Assembly (NCBI GenBank): GCA_037976565.1
Contig: CP137669.1
Span: 38,094,912 to 38,158,911 of the forward strand
From: Mesocentrotus franciscanus
Lineage: Eukaryota; Echinodermata; Echinoidea; Camarodonta; Strongylocentrotidae
Length of the DNA stretch: 64,000 nt
Direction of reading: 5' to 3'
Part shown: piece by piece, positions 49,457-61,391 of the stretch
Numbering within the stretch: position 1 is the first letter of the stretch
Layout: the number at the start of each line of letters is the position of its first letter
Notes under the pieces: model-generated
Database searches by the model: none
Seen by the model: only the letters and a program-made list of their open reading frames with translations
Told to the model about the DNA's origin: nothing
Translations under genes and position numbers: made by a program

Positions 49457-51223
49457 CTGGACAAGAAATAAAAAGGAATTTGATGGATTGATTAATTTTT
49501 ATTTTATTTGATAAATTTGATATAATTTTTCAAAAATATTCAATGCTCATAAAAGATAATACACTTTGATAGAGATGGAAAAAAATATACACTTAAGAAG
49601 AGTAAATGTCTGAACAAATTAGAAGAAATAAATGAATACAAATATGTAATACTCATCCAAAATTAGGATTGTATATCATCTTCAAAGTTATCAATTTTTA
49701 GATCATGTAAGGCAATATTGCTCAGACATTAAATAAATACAGGCAATAAAAGGTAAGATTCTATAGATAGATGACATAGTACATTAAAGTGACTCAGTAA
49801 CATTGCCTCAGATTCTGAAACAAAATCCTGGATTTAGCTCATGCTGCAATCATAATTATAAACCTTTAGGTCAGTCAGGAATCCCATGACTTTTACAAGC
49901 TGATCGCCTGTCTGATTATCAAGATATTTATGATTGGAAATCGAAATTTCATTTTTTGTTTTCCTAACGGTTTTTATAACACTACAGTCTATTGGGGAAA
50001 ATGAGTAAAATGAGTAAATGGGTAAAACCGGTCACTCAAAGATTTTAAAGGCACTTCATGATCATTTTCAGGCGCAATTTGTTTAGGGCTTCGATATTAC
50101 ACCATATCACAGACACTGATAACACTTAGGGCCATGCATCTCAGATTTAACATTGTTAAACGATGCCTTTAAGTCTTGTTAAAGAAATAAAGTTGTTTAA
50201 AGTTTAAAGTGTATATACCAGTCACTTCAAAATAATTTATGTAGACAATCAACCTCAACAAACTTTACCTGGCATTCTATTGGTTTATGGTTATGGAGTA
50301 TAAAGAAAATAAAGGATAATGTAAAACCCTGCACATGGAGCCCAAATCCGACTTTCATTTACTTTCAATACTTTCATACTTTATGATCAACTCAGCATAT
50401 ACATGTGCTTTAACTAATCTACTCAACAAATCGTTGTTATAAATATGTATACAGCTAGCAAATGTATATGTACTTAAACTGTCAAATCTCTTTGAAGCCC
50501 ATATTTTCAATACAATATATAGTGACATGGAACCCTTACATCAACAGCAAAATTTGGTTTTTGTGATTGGTTCACTTGAATCCATATTGGTTAAATTTCA
50601 AAGGATTTGACATTGAGATATTGTTTGATAGAAAATTAGAAATTGAAGGTGCATGTATGTTAATATGGGTTGGCATACCGGTATAACCTTTTTGTACCTA
50701 TAGATCATGCTTGCATTTGCCATTCACTGACACATATTGTTAATTGTATTATGTATGCATTCATTAAGATAACCAGATGAGGGGTACCAACAAGTAAAAG
50801 TGAAATGAGAGGGGTATCGGTATAAGGTTTATGTTCTATCTTTGATTTAAATTTTGTTGTACATACTGAGGCTGTGACGAGTGTACTCGCATGACTTGTG
50901 TATGAGAAAAGGGATATTTAGTCTTTACCTACATAGTTTACAAATATCGCAAGTGCTAGCAAGGGCCGGTTTGCACGGCGGGGCCTAAACAAGATAGGTT
51001 TTGTACACGACACTATCAGGCCTTACACATGGCTTCATGTATTCATGAGCGCATGCCGCATGCACAACGAGTTTTGAGGCTGAGCGAATGAAATCGTGGA
51101 TGCATAAACAGCTGGAGTGAGCGGCCAATCAGGCAGCAGAATTTTTATTTACGTGCTTCAGATTGGGCGAGAGCGCTCGATCGAGCAGAGATAATAATAG
51201 AACATGGCCCGGGTGCGGCATGT
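49457..51223. other. No coding exon seen; possible upstream region of the Myb/SANT gene
   Basis: The non-coding first exon and promoter of the minus-strand gene should lie here or further right, but I cannot place them. A short TTTAAAGGCA...TGCCTTTAA inverted pair (50046-50172) may be a tiny MITE. Confidence 0.4.
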
Positions 51224-51257
51224 GCCGGTGAGGGGGGAGAGAGAGAGAGGGATGGTG

Positions 51258-51288
<31 letters not shown>

Positions 51289-51440
51289 GAGAGAGAGAGA
51301 GAGGGTAAGAGAGAGAGAGAGAGAGGGAGGGTGAGAGAGAGAGAGAGGGACGGAAGCATAATTATATCCAGAGATGGAAACTGGAAAGAGGGAAAGAGAT
51401 GAATGGAAAGAGAAAACGAAAGAGAAAACAAGAGAGAAAG
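51224..51440. repeat. (GA)n-rich tract
   Basis: Long GA/GGGA tract with purines on the plus strand. Minus-strand Ser/Leu frames over it are low-complexity. Confidence 0.9.
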
Positions 51441-52770
51441 AACGAGAGAGCGAGAGAGGAGGAGATAGGGTGAGGTTATGATGTAAGATTGCGACCCTTC
51501 AGCAGAGAATTGGATATATTATTATTTGGCTTCTATAATTTATAAATTTTAGATTTTAATCCTAGATTCCTCCATTGAATCTTATTTTCCACCTTAGGCC
51601 AAAAAAAAAAAATCATTTGGTTGTCCTCGATTGCTTTTCTGGAGTAGGGGTGGGCAGGCGGATTTTTTTTTTTCATTTCATTTTTTCCCTCTTCATTTGG
51701 ACTCTTTACTTCCTATTTATTTTCATTTTTTTCTTCAAATCATGAAGCCAATATTATTATTATTATTTAAACACAACAAAAATCCCAGATAAAAGTCATG
51801 AATTGCCGTGGCAATATTCAATTTCATTTTCACTGTTTCGGAGGTAGTTTTCGGTCGCATGTACAAAGTCAATAGGGAGCGCACGCGCGTATATATAGGT
51901 ATATATCCCACGCCAGAGCTCGGCGCGGCGGCGCGCCAAAAATTATCCCTGCAGTGATCAGAAATTGGTATTGCGACACATGAAAAATCGCGATCTAAAT
52001 CTGAAAATTACTTGAAATACAGCTCAGGTTTTGGTACCCATCTTCCTTACAGACACGCGTGAGATATTTGATTTTTCAGATTCAGGTAGCAGGACCGCCG
52101 ATTACATTGCTAAAATGTGATATTTAAGGATACATTTTCCCTTGCAAATGTGGTTCTCCTGTGACTCTGAAATGTATTGTATGTGTGTGATATGTGATAT
52201 GCTATTATGCTATGTGTGATTTCACCATGCATACAACGGACCGAAAATTGCCATCTGGCTGAAAACTCGATCCTTCCTCTACTCTATTATATTTAATATA
52301 AAGACAGAATTGCGAACTAATTCTAATCTATAATTTCCTCTTGAAAATTTTGCATCCCCGACTCTCCAAGTCCCGGTATACATGGTATGTTGCTTAGAAA
52401 TTGGTTTGTGCTGTTTGTGTGATTGAAAGGGTGTGTTTCATTCAATAAAATATTTAAGAACATGGCGACCTACTAGTACACGAGTATCCGCCTGTATGCC
52501 TGGGCGTGTACTCGACTACCTCATTACATGCTTATGCATAGCCTTAGTACATACAGTTAACTCTATCTGCACACCGGTAAGTCGATTCTGTTGCCTTTGT
52601 GTTGCTTTGTAAAATTTGACTTAGGAAGTGAAAATAACACATATGTTTTGCATAGTTTGGTCGAAAATTTATTTGACTTGTGCAACTTCGAGTTATGTAG
52701 AGACAGATCGAGGTAACCGTTTATTTTGCTATTTTCCTAGTATCTTGCTGCCTATTTAGACAAAGAAGCT
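51441..52770. other. No gene seen; small CpG-rich patch
   Basis: AT-rich sequence with a CpG-dense patch at about 51868-51940 containing a TATATA segment. It could be a promoter of the minus-strand gene, but there is no independent support. Confidence 0.35.
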
Positions 52771-53008
52771 ACAAGGACTGAAGGAGAGGGAGAGGGAGAG
52801 AGAGAAAGAGAAAGAGAATGATCGAGAGAGAATGATAGAGAGAGAGACAGAGAGAGAGAGAGAAAGTGAGAGACAGACATTCAGAGAAAGGAGAAAAAGA
52901 AAGAAAAAAAAGGAAGATAAAATGGAAAGAAAGATGTATAGCCTAATAATGAGAGAGAGATAGAGAGAGAGAAGAGAGAGAAAAAGAGATAGAGAGAGAG
53001 AGAGATTA
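52771..53008. repeat. (GA)n-rich tract
   Basis: GA-rich tract interrupted by ordinary sequence. Confidence 0.85.
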
Positions 53009-53929
53009 GAAGCTTGCCAAGAAGTTTAGAGAATAAAGAAAAACTACATGTATATATAGTCTCATGCTTTGGGAAATGGATGCAAGTGCAGTACTACAGG
53101 TATTAATTATTGTTCATATTTATGTACAATTATAGGCCTATGTAATGATAATACACGGCAAGATGTTTCTTTTGACATTTATACAGTCAAACCTCAAAAT
53201 ACATGCATAAAAAACTGCACATGATATTACATTGTTTACACTTTTTTGAAGATTTGTATACCATGGCAATCAAGTCTGTGCACACTCAAATTAATGCTCG
53301 TGCCTCCTTGTATATCTGCCCATTGACGACACACATTTCCAGCATTCATCACACACATCACACACAAACCCATGCCAAAATGTCAAGTAATTTCTCATGT
53401 ATATATCATTACCGAGCTCAAACTCTCAAGATATGTCTGATTTAAAACAACCCTGTAAGATTAGGAGGCTAACTAAGAACAACTGCATGATGTATGGTTA
53501 TAAATATAAACAGACATAAAGATAAATCTGATTTAATTATAATCGGAGGAATAAATTTAGTCCAGGAATAAGGCACAACTTACCAAGCTAAATCCTGTTC
53601 TTGTAGCTATTGTGCAAAGTGCTGTTGAATCTGTGCATGTTCTTAGTTTGTGTGCTGTGCATGTAGAGGCCTATGTGGTATGCGTTCCCACATAGATATA
53701 ACAAGCACCTGTTTCAGCATACTCTGTGTGGTGTGTGTGTGGTGTGTGTGTAACCTGTTCAAATAGTATAGGATCAAAAGGCCAGGGAGTTTATGGCCTG
53801 GCTGTATGCAAATGAAAGCAGCATTGGGTCCCGGGTTTGTCATTGGGAGAGGGGTAACCTCTTTGGGGGAGGGGTAATCTTTGGGTGCCCCAGACAGGGT
53901 GGGGTTCAGGGATCATAACAGATCAGGGC
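53009..53929. other. No gene seen
   Basis: AT-rich sequence with short CACA/TGTG runs (53340-53375 and 53720-53752). No gene. Confidence 0.55.
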
Positions 53930-54127
53930 TTAAAGATAAAGTTGAGTTCTGGTCATGCGATTGCATTGTGAAAGAAACGTTGTGGAATCGATCAGAAAAG
54001 GTTGATCATCTAGCATATAAGTATTGGTGTGTACTGCAAGGTTCTGGAATCATCAAAATTATAAGAAATTTGGCCCAGTCTTGGTAAAGTTACAAGCACT
54101 GTACACAGAAAGATGTATATGGGACTA
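53930..54127 (-). mobile_element. Family-1 MITE fragment, reversed
   Basis: Starts TTAAAGATAAAG and is the reverse complement of the right half of 27325-27726 (phrases GCATATAAGTATTGGTG, CAAGGTTCTGGAATCATC). It stops abruptly after GGGACTA, so the other end is lost. Confidence 0.75.
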
Positions 54128-54230
54128 TAAGAATATGTGGCATAAAAATCTGTCCCGATTTTTATGATGTTACATGCCATATATAGAATATTAAGGCATT
54201 TGAAGAGCCATGCTTTTCAGGGAACATTTT

Positions 54231-55270
54231 TATGCCTCCGCCACCGAAGGTGGTGCCGGAGGCATCATGTTTTTGGGTTGTCCGTCCGTACGTCCGTACG
54301 TCCGTACGTCCGTACGTCCGTCCGTACGTCCGTCCCGTTTGACCGTTATCACAATATCTCAAGAACCATTTAAGATTTAAACTTAAGACTCGGGAATAGT
54401 ATTTATCACCATAGGAAGACGATCTGATTAGATTTTGGAGTACGTAGGTCAAAGGTCACAGGTCACAGAGGTCAACTTATGAAATTCCTTGTATTGAGTT
54501 TGTTAGCGCGATATCTCAAGAACCATTTGAGATTTAAACTTCAAACTTAAGGATAGTATGTATCACCATAGGAAGACGATCTGATTAGATTTTGGAGCAC
54601 GTATGTCAAAGGTCAAGGGTCACAGAGGTCAACTTATGAAATTCCATACATTGAGATTGTTATCATGATATCTCAAGAACCACTGGAGATTTAAACTTCA
54701 AACTTAGTGATAGTGTGTATCACTATAGGAAAACAATCTGATTATATTTTGGAGCACGTAGGTCAAAGGTCAAGGGTCATAGAGGTCAACTTATGAAATT
54801 CCATACATTGAGATTGTTATCATGATATCTCAAGAACCACTGGAGATGTAAAACTTCAAACTTAAGGATAGTATGTATCACCATAGGAAGACGATCTGAT
54901 TAGATTTTGGAGCACGTAGGCCAAAGGTCAAGGGTCACAGAGGTCAACTTATGAAATTCCATACATTGAGATTGTTATCATAATATCTCAAGAACCACTG
55001 GAGATTTAAACTTCAAACTTAATGATAGTGTGTATCACCATAGGAAGACAATCTGATTAGATTTTGGAGCACGTAGGTCAAAGGTCAAGGGTCACAGAGG
55101 TCAACTTATGAAATTCCATACATTGAGATCGTTATCGCGATATCTCAAGAACCACTGGAGAATTTTCACTTCAAACTTAATGATAGTATGTATCACCATA
55201 GGAAGACGATCTGTTTAGATTTTGGAGCATGTAGGTCAAGGGTCACAGAGGTCAACTTGTGAAATTCCAT
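54231..55270. repeat. Hairpin-headed element with six ~157-bp core repeats
   Basis: The head ATGCCTCCGCCACC-GAAG-GTGG..CGGAGGCAT forms a hairpin (54232-54265). A CCGT/ACGT microsatellite follows (54281-54337), then about six copies of a 157-bp unit. GAAATTCC marks the unit at 54481, 54638, 54795, 54953, 55110 and 55261. Each unit has ATCTCAAGAACC, TAGGAAGACGATCTG and AGGTCAAAGGTCA blocks. The layout fits pearl-type or Helitron-derived non-autonomous elements; the assignment is inference. Confidence 0.8.
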
Positions 55271-55391
55271 GTCTTCAGCTCGTTTAATATGACTTTACAT
55301 TTGATATTCGATATGATGTAATTTTAATGGAATTTCTGAAAGGATTATGCTTTTATTGCAAGACTTTTCGCCTGTAGAGTATGACGTCACT

Positions 55392-55513
55392 CGGTGTTGA
55401 GGCTGGTGTTGAGCTATCGATAACGCGATCGGTATCGTCCTTCTAAACTGACCGTCGGTGTTGGAGCTCGGTTTAGCAGCCTTTCCATGCTCTCAACACC
55501 AACACCAACACCG
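55392..55513. repeat. GTGTTG-rich inverted repeat
   Basis: Arms at 55392-55413 and 55492-55513 match at 19 of 22 positions as inverted repeats built of CGGTGTTG/CAACACC units. A third CGGTGTTGGAGCTCGG lies between. Probably a small foldback element next to the tandem arrays. Confidence 0.5.
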
Positions 55514-55676
55514 AACACCGTACTTGAAATCACTCAATGTCTTATGGGTACACAGTTCATGAGAAAAAGCAAAAGGCACTGACAATTGAATTTCATATGC
55601 AGCGCATGTCATTCTTTAAAAAAAAATCAAATGAAAACGAGCTTTAATTCTTTATAATGGCAATACATGGTTACTT

Positions 55677-56486
55677 TTTTATGCCTCCGCTACAAAGTAG
55701 CGGGGGGAATTATGTTTTCTGGTTGTCAGTCCGTGCGTACATACGTACGTACGTACGTCTGTGCGTGCGTCCCGTTCTCGTGATCGCGTTATCTCAAGAA
55801 CCAATTGATGGATTACCGCCAAACTCAGGTCATGTATGTATCTTGCAGAGCTAATGAACTGATTAGATTTTGGGGTCACGAGGTCAAAGGTCACAGGGTC
55901 CATTATGTATGCAAAAATAGCTCGTGATCGCGTTATCTCAACCGATTGATGGATTACCGCCAAACTTGGGTCCTGTATGTATCTTGCAGAGCCAATAAAC
56001 TGATTAGATTTTGGGGTCACAAGGTCAAAGGTCACAGGGCTCATTATGTATGCAAAAATAGCTCGTGATCGCGTTATCTCAAGAACCGATTGATGGATTA
56101 CCGCCAAATTTGGGTCATGTATGTATCTTGCAGAGCTAATGAACTGATCAGATTTTGGGGTCACGAGGTCAAAGGTCACAGGGCTCGTTATGTATGCAAA
56201 ATAGCTTGTGATCACGTTATTTCAAGAATCGATTGATGGATAACCGCCAAACTTGGGTCATGTATGTATCTTGCAGAGTCAATGAACAGATTAGAATTGG
56301 GGTCACGAGGTCAAAGGTCACAGGGCTCATTTTGTATCCTAAAATAGCTCGTGATCGTGTTATCATTAGAACCAACAGATGGATTACAATCAAACTTGAA
56401 TTTTAAAAATTGCTTCCATTTTGGTTTGTAAAATTGCTCTATGGCGGAGGCATTTTTCGACTGCGCGCAGTTGAAGTTCCATCTAG
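55677..56486 (+). mobile_element. Tandem-core element with Helitron-like 3' end
   Basis: The head resembles that of 54231 (TTTTATGCCTCCGC, hairpin CCGCTAC-AAA-GTAGCGG) and is followed by a CGTACGTACG run. About four and a half ~144-bp units follow; TTGCAGAG marks 55843, 55984, 56128 and 56271. The right end has the palindrome CTGCGCGCAG (56461-56470), then CTAG (56483-56486) 12 nt later, followed by T. This is the 3' signature of Helitrons. No Rep/helicase, so non-autonomous. Confidence 0.65.
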
Positions 56487-56573
56487 TTTCTCTGATGTTA
56501 TTCCACACTTGCATAATACAATGATAACGCTCACAAATTATTGTTCACCTCTTCCCAAAACTCAATCTTCTCT

Positions 56574-56960
56574 TTAAATGGGAAATCCACCCTGAGGCCT
56601 GATATTATCTTGGTTTTGATAAAAGCAGAAAAAATTAGAGTAACAAATTAGTGATACAGTGTAGTACTTTGAGCAATATATCCGATTACAATAGGAAAGT
56701 TATGATTCCTTAAAGCTAGTTGTCAGCAGTGAAACACAAATTGGCAACACTGTGATGTATCTTGCAATCTCCTCCCCAATTTGCTCTGTGCAGAGAGAGA
56801 ATTTCATAAACTTTCATTTTCTTAGTTCTTGATTACAGAATAGACATTTTTTCATACAGCTTGGGGTTGTATATAAAAACATATTTGCAATAATTATATT
56901 TATATTTATTATATAGGTTGAATGTATGATTGAACATTTTCTTAAGGGAAAATATAAAAT
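56574..56960. mobile_element. Relic of the 27233-type element, left part
   Basis: TTAAATGGGAAATCCACCCTGAGG, a GATAAAAGCAGAAAA box and TTGGCAACACTGTGATGTATC correspond to the left end and middle of 27233-28164. The end of a family-1 MITE (CTCAATCTTCTCTTTAA) abuts it on the left (about 56553-56577). Confidence 0.55.
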
Positions 56961-57607
56961 CGCTCTGCTCTGTATTCCTCTTTCTGTTTTTCAAATGGCG
57001 AAAAAAGAACAAAAAATACAGAGCAAATAGAGAATAGAGACAGAGGAAAATGGATGGAAGATCGACTGAAATGGTGATTCTAAAAGCACTATATCATGAA
57101 CGAATTGTCAACAAAATTATTATTTGAGACATTGCAATAATAGATTTATATTTTATTTGTGTAAGCTTCAACAGGTATTTTCATTCATTTATTTATTATT
57201 TGCTTCCCAATGCTGCATCATGATAATTTTTTAGACATGAAAACAGTTCATGCTAACTTTTTCAGAAAATGCCCCTTTGATTATTGAATATAAGATTATT
57301 TTTAAACTGCTCCAAAATCGATGATTTGTGACTAGGCACTCGCTTTTCTTCAAATCCATACATGACCAAGTCACAAACCTAAATACAACAACCCCTATAG
57401 ATCCTGAAGGGGCACACCACAGCTAGTCATTCCATCTCATATACTTCAATATTTCAAATTTTCATCTTTGCCATTCATGTAGATTTCTATAGTGTATATT
57501 TGTGTTAATTTTGTGTCAACTTATTTCTTCAATGTACTCTTAATTGTATTGTTCATGTGCTCTGTAATTACATCTAATTATAATTTACATTTTTCATGTA
57601 TATACTC
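56961..57607. other. No gene seen
   Basis: AT-rich sequence without recognisable features. Confidence 0.55.
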
Positions 57608-57678
57608 TCAGCGCCTTGAGCATTTCTGGGAAACGGATATGGCACTTTACACATAGTAATCATTATTATTATCATTAT
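57608..57678 (+). mobile_element. SINE 3' tail-like fragment
   Basis: CAGCGCCTTGAGCATTTC and GGATATGGCACTTTACACA followed by (ATT)n is the common 3' end of V-type marine SINEs. The head is not evident. Confidence 0.5.
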
Positions 57679-57770
57679 TCAATTCAATTCAATTCAATTT
57701 TATTTCGTCCAATACGTGACATGGAAATTCATTGTGGGATTTTACATATTACGTATTACATTAAAATCGT
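57679..57770 (-). mobile_element. LINE 3' tail, reversed
   Basis: On the minus strand, CACAATGAATTTCCATGTCA...GGACGAAATAAAATTG ends in an (AATTG)n tail, typical of CR1/jockey-like LINE 3' UTRs. No reverse-transcriptase frame is attached. Confidence 0.55.
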
Positions 57771-57984
57771 GTATAAAAAGACATCAAAAGCATGACATTG
57801 AAATTAGAAATAATTACATTCAAAATCGGTGAAAAATTGGAAAAACATATCATGACATTGACACAATGCACAAATATACATAGTAAAAAGGCCTCAAGAT
57901 TTTCAATATTACGTTCGTATACAGTACCCTGATCCCTGCACCCCCCTCCTCCCAGAAACTCATCCCAAGCCGGTGCACGCCCGG

Positions 57985-58142
57985 AGAGACATAGAGAGAG
58001 ACAGTGAGAAATAACAGTCTTTGTGGTGAGAGACAAAGATAGAGAGAGAGGGGAGGAAGAGACATAGAGAGAGAAATAAAGAGAGACAGAGACAGAGAGA
58101 GAGAGAGAGAGAAAAGAAAGAGAGATAGAGAGAGAGAGAGGT
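57985..58142. repeat. (GA)n-rich tract
   Basis: GA-rich tract; frames on the minus strand here are low-complexity. Confidence 0.87.
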
Positions 58143-58220
58143 GGAAGGGAAGGAGACAGGGGCAGAGAAGGAATAAGGAACCCCAATTAACCCACAGTTC
58201 GGGCAAACCCGAATTCAGAG

Positions 58221-58287
58221 GGCTTATTCCGAATGGTCAGGTAGCGTTGCGGTGCATTAACTTGAACGCGACCATTCGTCCAAAGCC
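58221..58287. mobile_element. 67-bp miniature inverted-repeat sequence
   Basis: GGCTTATTCCGAATGGTC and GACCATTCGTCCAAAGCC are imperfect inverted ends. The same ends recur at 63112-63263 in opposite orientation. Confidence 0.6.
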
Positions 58288-58311
58288 CCCCTCGGTTTTC
58301 CCAAAAACATT

Positions 58312-59045
58312 TTTAGCTCATCCGGCCCGAAGGGCCCGATGAGCTTATGCCATGGCGTGGCGTTCGTCTCGTCCGTCCGTCCAGAGTATTCAAAATGCTT
58401 CTTCTTCGTTATTTTTCAACCAATTTTGATTCTGATTGTTTCATGTGATAGGGCTAGGAGGGGGATTTAAAACTTCTTCACAGAATCGTGAAATTCATTA
58501 TCTATGCTAATTTATGCAAATTCGAAATCACAAAAAATGCTTGTTCTCCTTCATCTCTCGACCGATTTTGATTTGGTTTGCTTTATCTGGTAGAGCTAAA
58601 TTTGGAACACTAAACTTCTACACAGAATTTTGAGATTTTGCTCCATTTATTATTAATGGTACTTTATGCAAATTTATTCCAAAAATAATTAAAAAATCAC
58701 CAAAAATGCTTCTTCTCCTTCATATTGTGACCGATTTTGATTTGATTTGCTTTATATCATAGAGCTAACTTTGGTACACTATACCTCTACACAGAATTTT
58801 GAAATTTTCTCCATTAATTAATTATGGTAATTTATGCAAAATTTATTCCAGAAAAAACAAAAATTGCTTCTTCTCCCTCATTTCTTGACCGATTTTGATT
58901 TGGTTTGCTGTATCTGGTAGAGCTAAATTTGGTTTACTAAAATTCTACACAGAATTTAGAGATTTTGCTCCATTGATTAATTATGGTAATTTATTCAAAT
59001 TTATTCCAAAAATAAAAAAAAATGCTTCTTCTCCTTCATTTCATT
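58312..59045. repeat. Hairpin-headed element with ~158-bp core repeats
   Basis: The head AGCTCATC..GGCCC-GAAG-GGGCC..GATGAGCT is a strong hairpin (58317-58348). A TCCGTCCGTCC run and about four to five core units follow; TGCTTCTTC-like starts lie at 58394, 58538, 58707, 58865 and 59023. It has the same plan as 54231 and 55677 with an unrelated core. Confidence 0.75.
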
Positions 59046-60577
59046 TTTAAAGTTTTGTACAAAATATTAGGATGATTATTTGCAAATTTGATCTCTCACA
59101 GAAAACACTTGATTTGTGGATTAAAAAGAGGAGAAAAGAGAGGTTGAAAATTAAATGTTCAGAACGCATTTTGTTTTCAGCAAAGCGCTACTCCCGCGCT
59201 ACTAGCGCAAGGCCAGGATAGACCTAGGCATGGCAATCACACTGCATACCCCCCCCCCCTTGCACACACACTTTGGATAAGTAGAACTATGGTAGTAGGG
59301 TCCATGGTAGAACAATGCTCAATTTTATACCACCTATTTACTAATATTATACAAAACATGCATGTAAAAATATTACCAAAAACACCTCCAAAATAATAAG
59401 CAAATGTCCTTACATTATTCTTGTATGAAGTGTGAAGTCTTATTAGAAAACAACAACTCCTGTGAATAATATGATTTGCGGGTGCCGGGCAACATTTTGC
59501 ACTTGAAAGAATATTACAATTATATGTAAATACTCAGTGCAAAGTGGCTAAAGGATCACAGTGTTTTGTGTTATCTTCCATTTTATGCATGCTTTGTTAT
59601 TGTTTGGTTATAAACAGTATTCAATTTGCCATAAAAGATTTTTACTCACTAACTCCTCTTCTTCAAAAAACTCTGTTCTCTTATTGTTTTCTCTCAAAGG
59701 GAGTAGCATTTCATCAAATAGCCCTTCTCAAATTGTATGGGATGTTACATTCTATGGCAGATATTTCACAATGAGCTTTGGATACAATTCTTGTGAATAA
59801 TAGGATGTGTGATCTGCCTCCAAGTTGCGGAGGTTGGCAACATCTTGCACTCAAGGCAAGCACAACATCCAACACACCTGAGTGCAAAATGGCTGAAAGA
59901 TCATAATATTTAATTTTGTTTTAATTCATCAGTATTATGCATGCATTGTTTTCATTCTCTTGTTACCTCCTAATTCTTCAATTTGTTTAAATATTTAAAC
60001 AATTTTCTCACACTAACTCGTTTTTGTCCCTTGCAAAATTGTTATTTTGCCATATTTTTCTGTTGACAATTTACTGACTATTTATACCTCTGTCCTTTTC
60101 TTATCATAATAAAAGGTGAGTATGTTTACATTTATCTCTTACTAAGTTCGAGTCCTCCTTGTCATAAAACTATATATTTTACAACCAATTTTCATTCCAT
60201 TTCCTTTAGTTTCTATTTAATCTTGTACAGCTAAATGAAATTATGTCCCTTCCAGGGCATCAAATTTTTATTTTTTGACCAGTTCAAAAGTGTACCACAT
60301 AAAATTTACGATATTTGTTGTTGCGAGATGCGGATGAGCGCTACGTCATTGACGTTCTGGTTAGACTTGAGGTCAGAATATAGAAGTTTTTAAGCTTTTT
60401 TTTGCCAAGTGGTAAACCGTAGGCTAATGCTGTATTAATTTGACATGATGATCGGATCGGTTGATCGGATCGGCTGAGCTCAGTCCCATGTGCTTAATTT
60501 GGCGTAACCTTAATGAGGCTCTATTAAAGATAACAAATATATTTGCTTAATAAAAATAAAAAAAAACAAACTACACT
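59046..60577. other. No gene seen
   Basis: AT-rich sequence. Two diverged segments (CTCAGTGCAAAGTGGCTAA.. near 59533 and GAGTGCAAAATGGCTGAA near 59880) suggest an old ~350-bp duplication. No gene. Confidence 0.5.
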
Positions 60578-61140
60578 ATCTGATTGGCGTAGCCAAGGGA
60601 GGAAGGGGTCTGAGGGTGCTTGCTTAATAACGTGAAAAGAAAAACAAACTCTCATTTGTGAATGGCGAAGCCAATGGGGAAGAGAATGGGGCGTGCTTGC
60701 TTGCTTAATACTGGTTCTATATTACAAAGAGAAAAGCGAACTATAATTATTTTATGATTGGCGTAGCCAGGGGCTTGCGTAAGACAGGTTCTATATAAAT
60801 GGAATGGAATGGGGGGGGGCTTGATTAATTCAGGGGCAATCTTGCACTTTCTGCCCATTTGTCCATCTCTTTGGGAGCCTCTTCCGAGCATGAATGGAGT
60901 CTAGGGGCACCGCCCTTTTAGAGAACCCCCTCTCAGCATATCATAAGACCGGGTACTTTGCCCATCTATTTAAAGCCCCCTCCATATCTCTGAAGCCCAG
61001 AGGCTCTGCATGTCTAATTGGGAGCCCCTTTCGAGCATGAATGAAATCTAGGGGCACGGCCGTTCAACTCTATAGTGACCCCCTCAGAAGCCTGGGGGCT
61101 CTGTCCTTCTTTTGGGGATCAACCCCCCTCTAAGCATGAA
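60578..61140. repeat. Degenerate tandem repeats
   Basis: GATTGGCGTAGCCA-like motifs recur at about 60581, 60661 and 60757. GAGCATGAATG(G/A)A..TCTAGGGGCAC recurs at about 60885 and 61034, with a remnant near 61131. Units are irregular and GC-richer than the flanks. Confidence 0.6.
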
Positions 61141-61391
61141 TGAAATATATTATTGTTATGTACTGTGCCGGACTTACAAGAAGATGCCCGGTTAGTTCAA
61201 ATTTTAGTGATGGTCGGGCAGCATTCACATCAGGAACTCCATTAAACTTACCAATAATACAATTTAAAAAATCTAAATAAATATCATGGTGTAAACATGC
61301 GCGTCGAAAGGAATAAAGTGGTACGTATACGGTCAATGGATTGGGGGCGTGGCACAACTGCGAGGGAGCAGAGCACCGCAAGGGGGGGGGG

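Noticed and set aside
55679..56215. 178-codon minus-strand frame with internal repeats
   Set aside because: The repeats equal the ~144-bp DNA tandem units, whose length is a multiple of three, so the frame stays open by chance.
54281..56400. CRISPR-like array
   Set aside because: Units are contiguous 144-158-bp tandem repeats without spacers, in a eukaryotic context.
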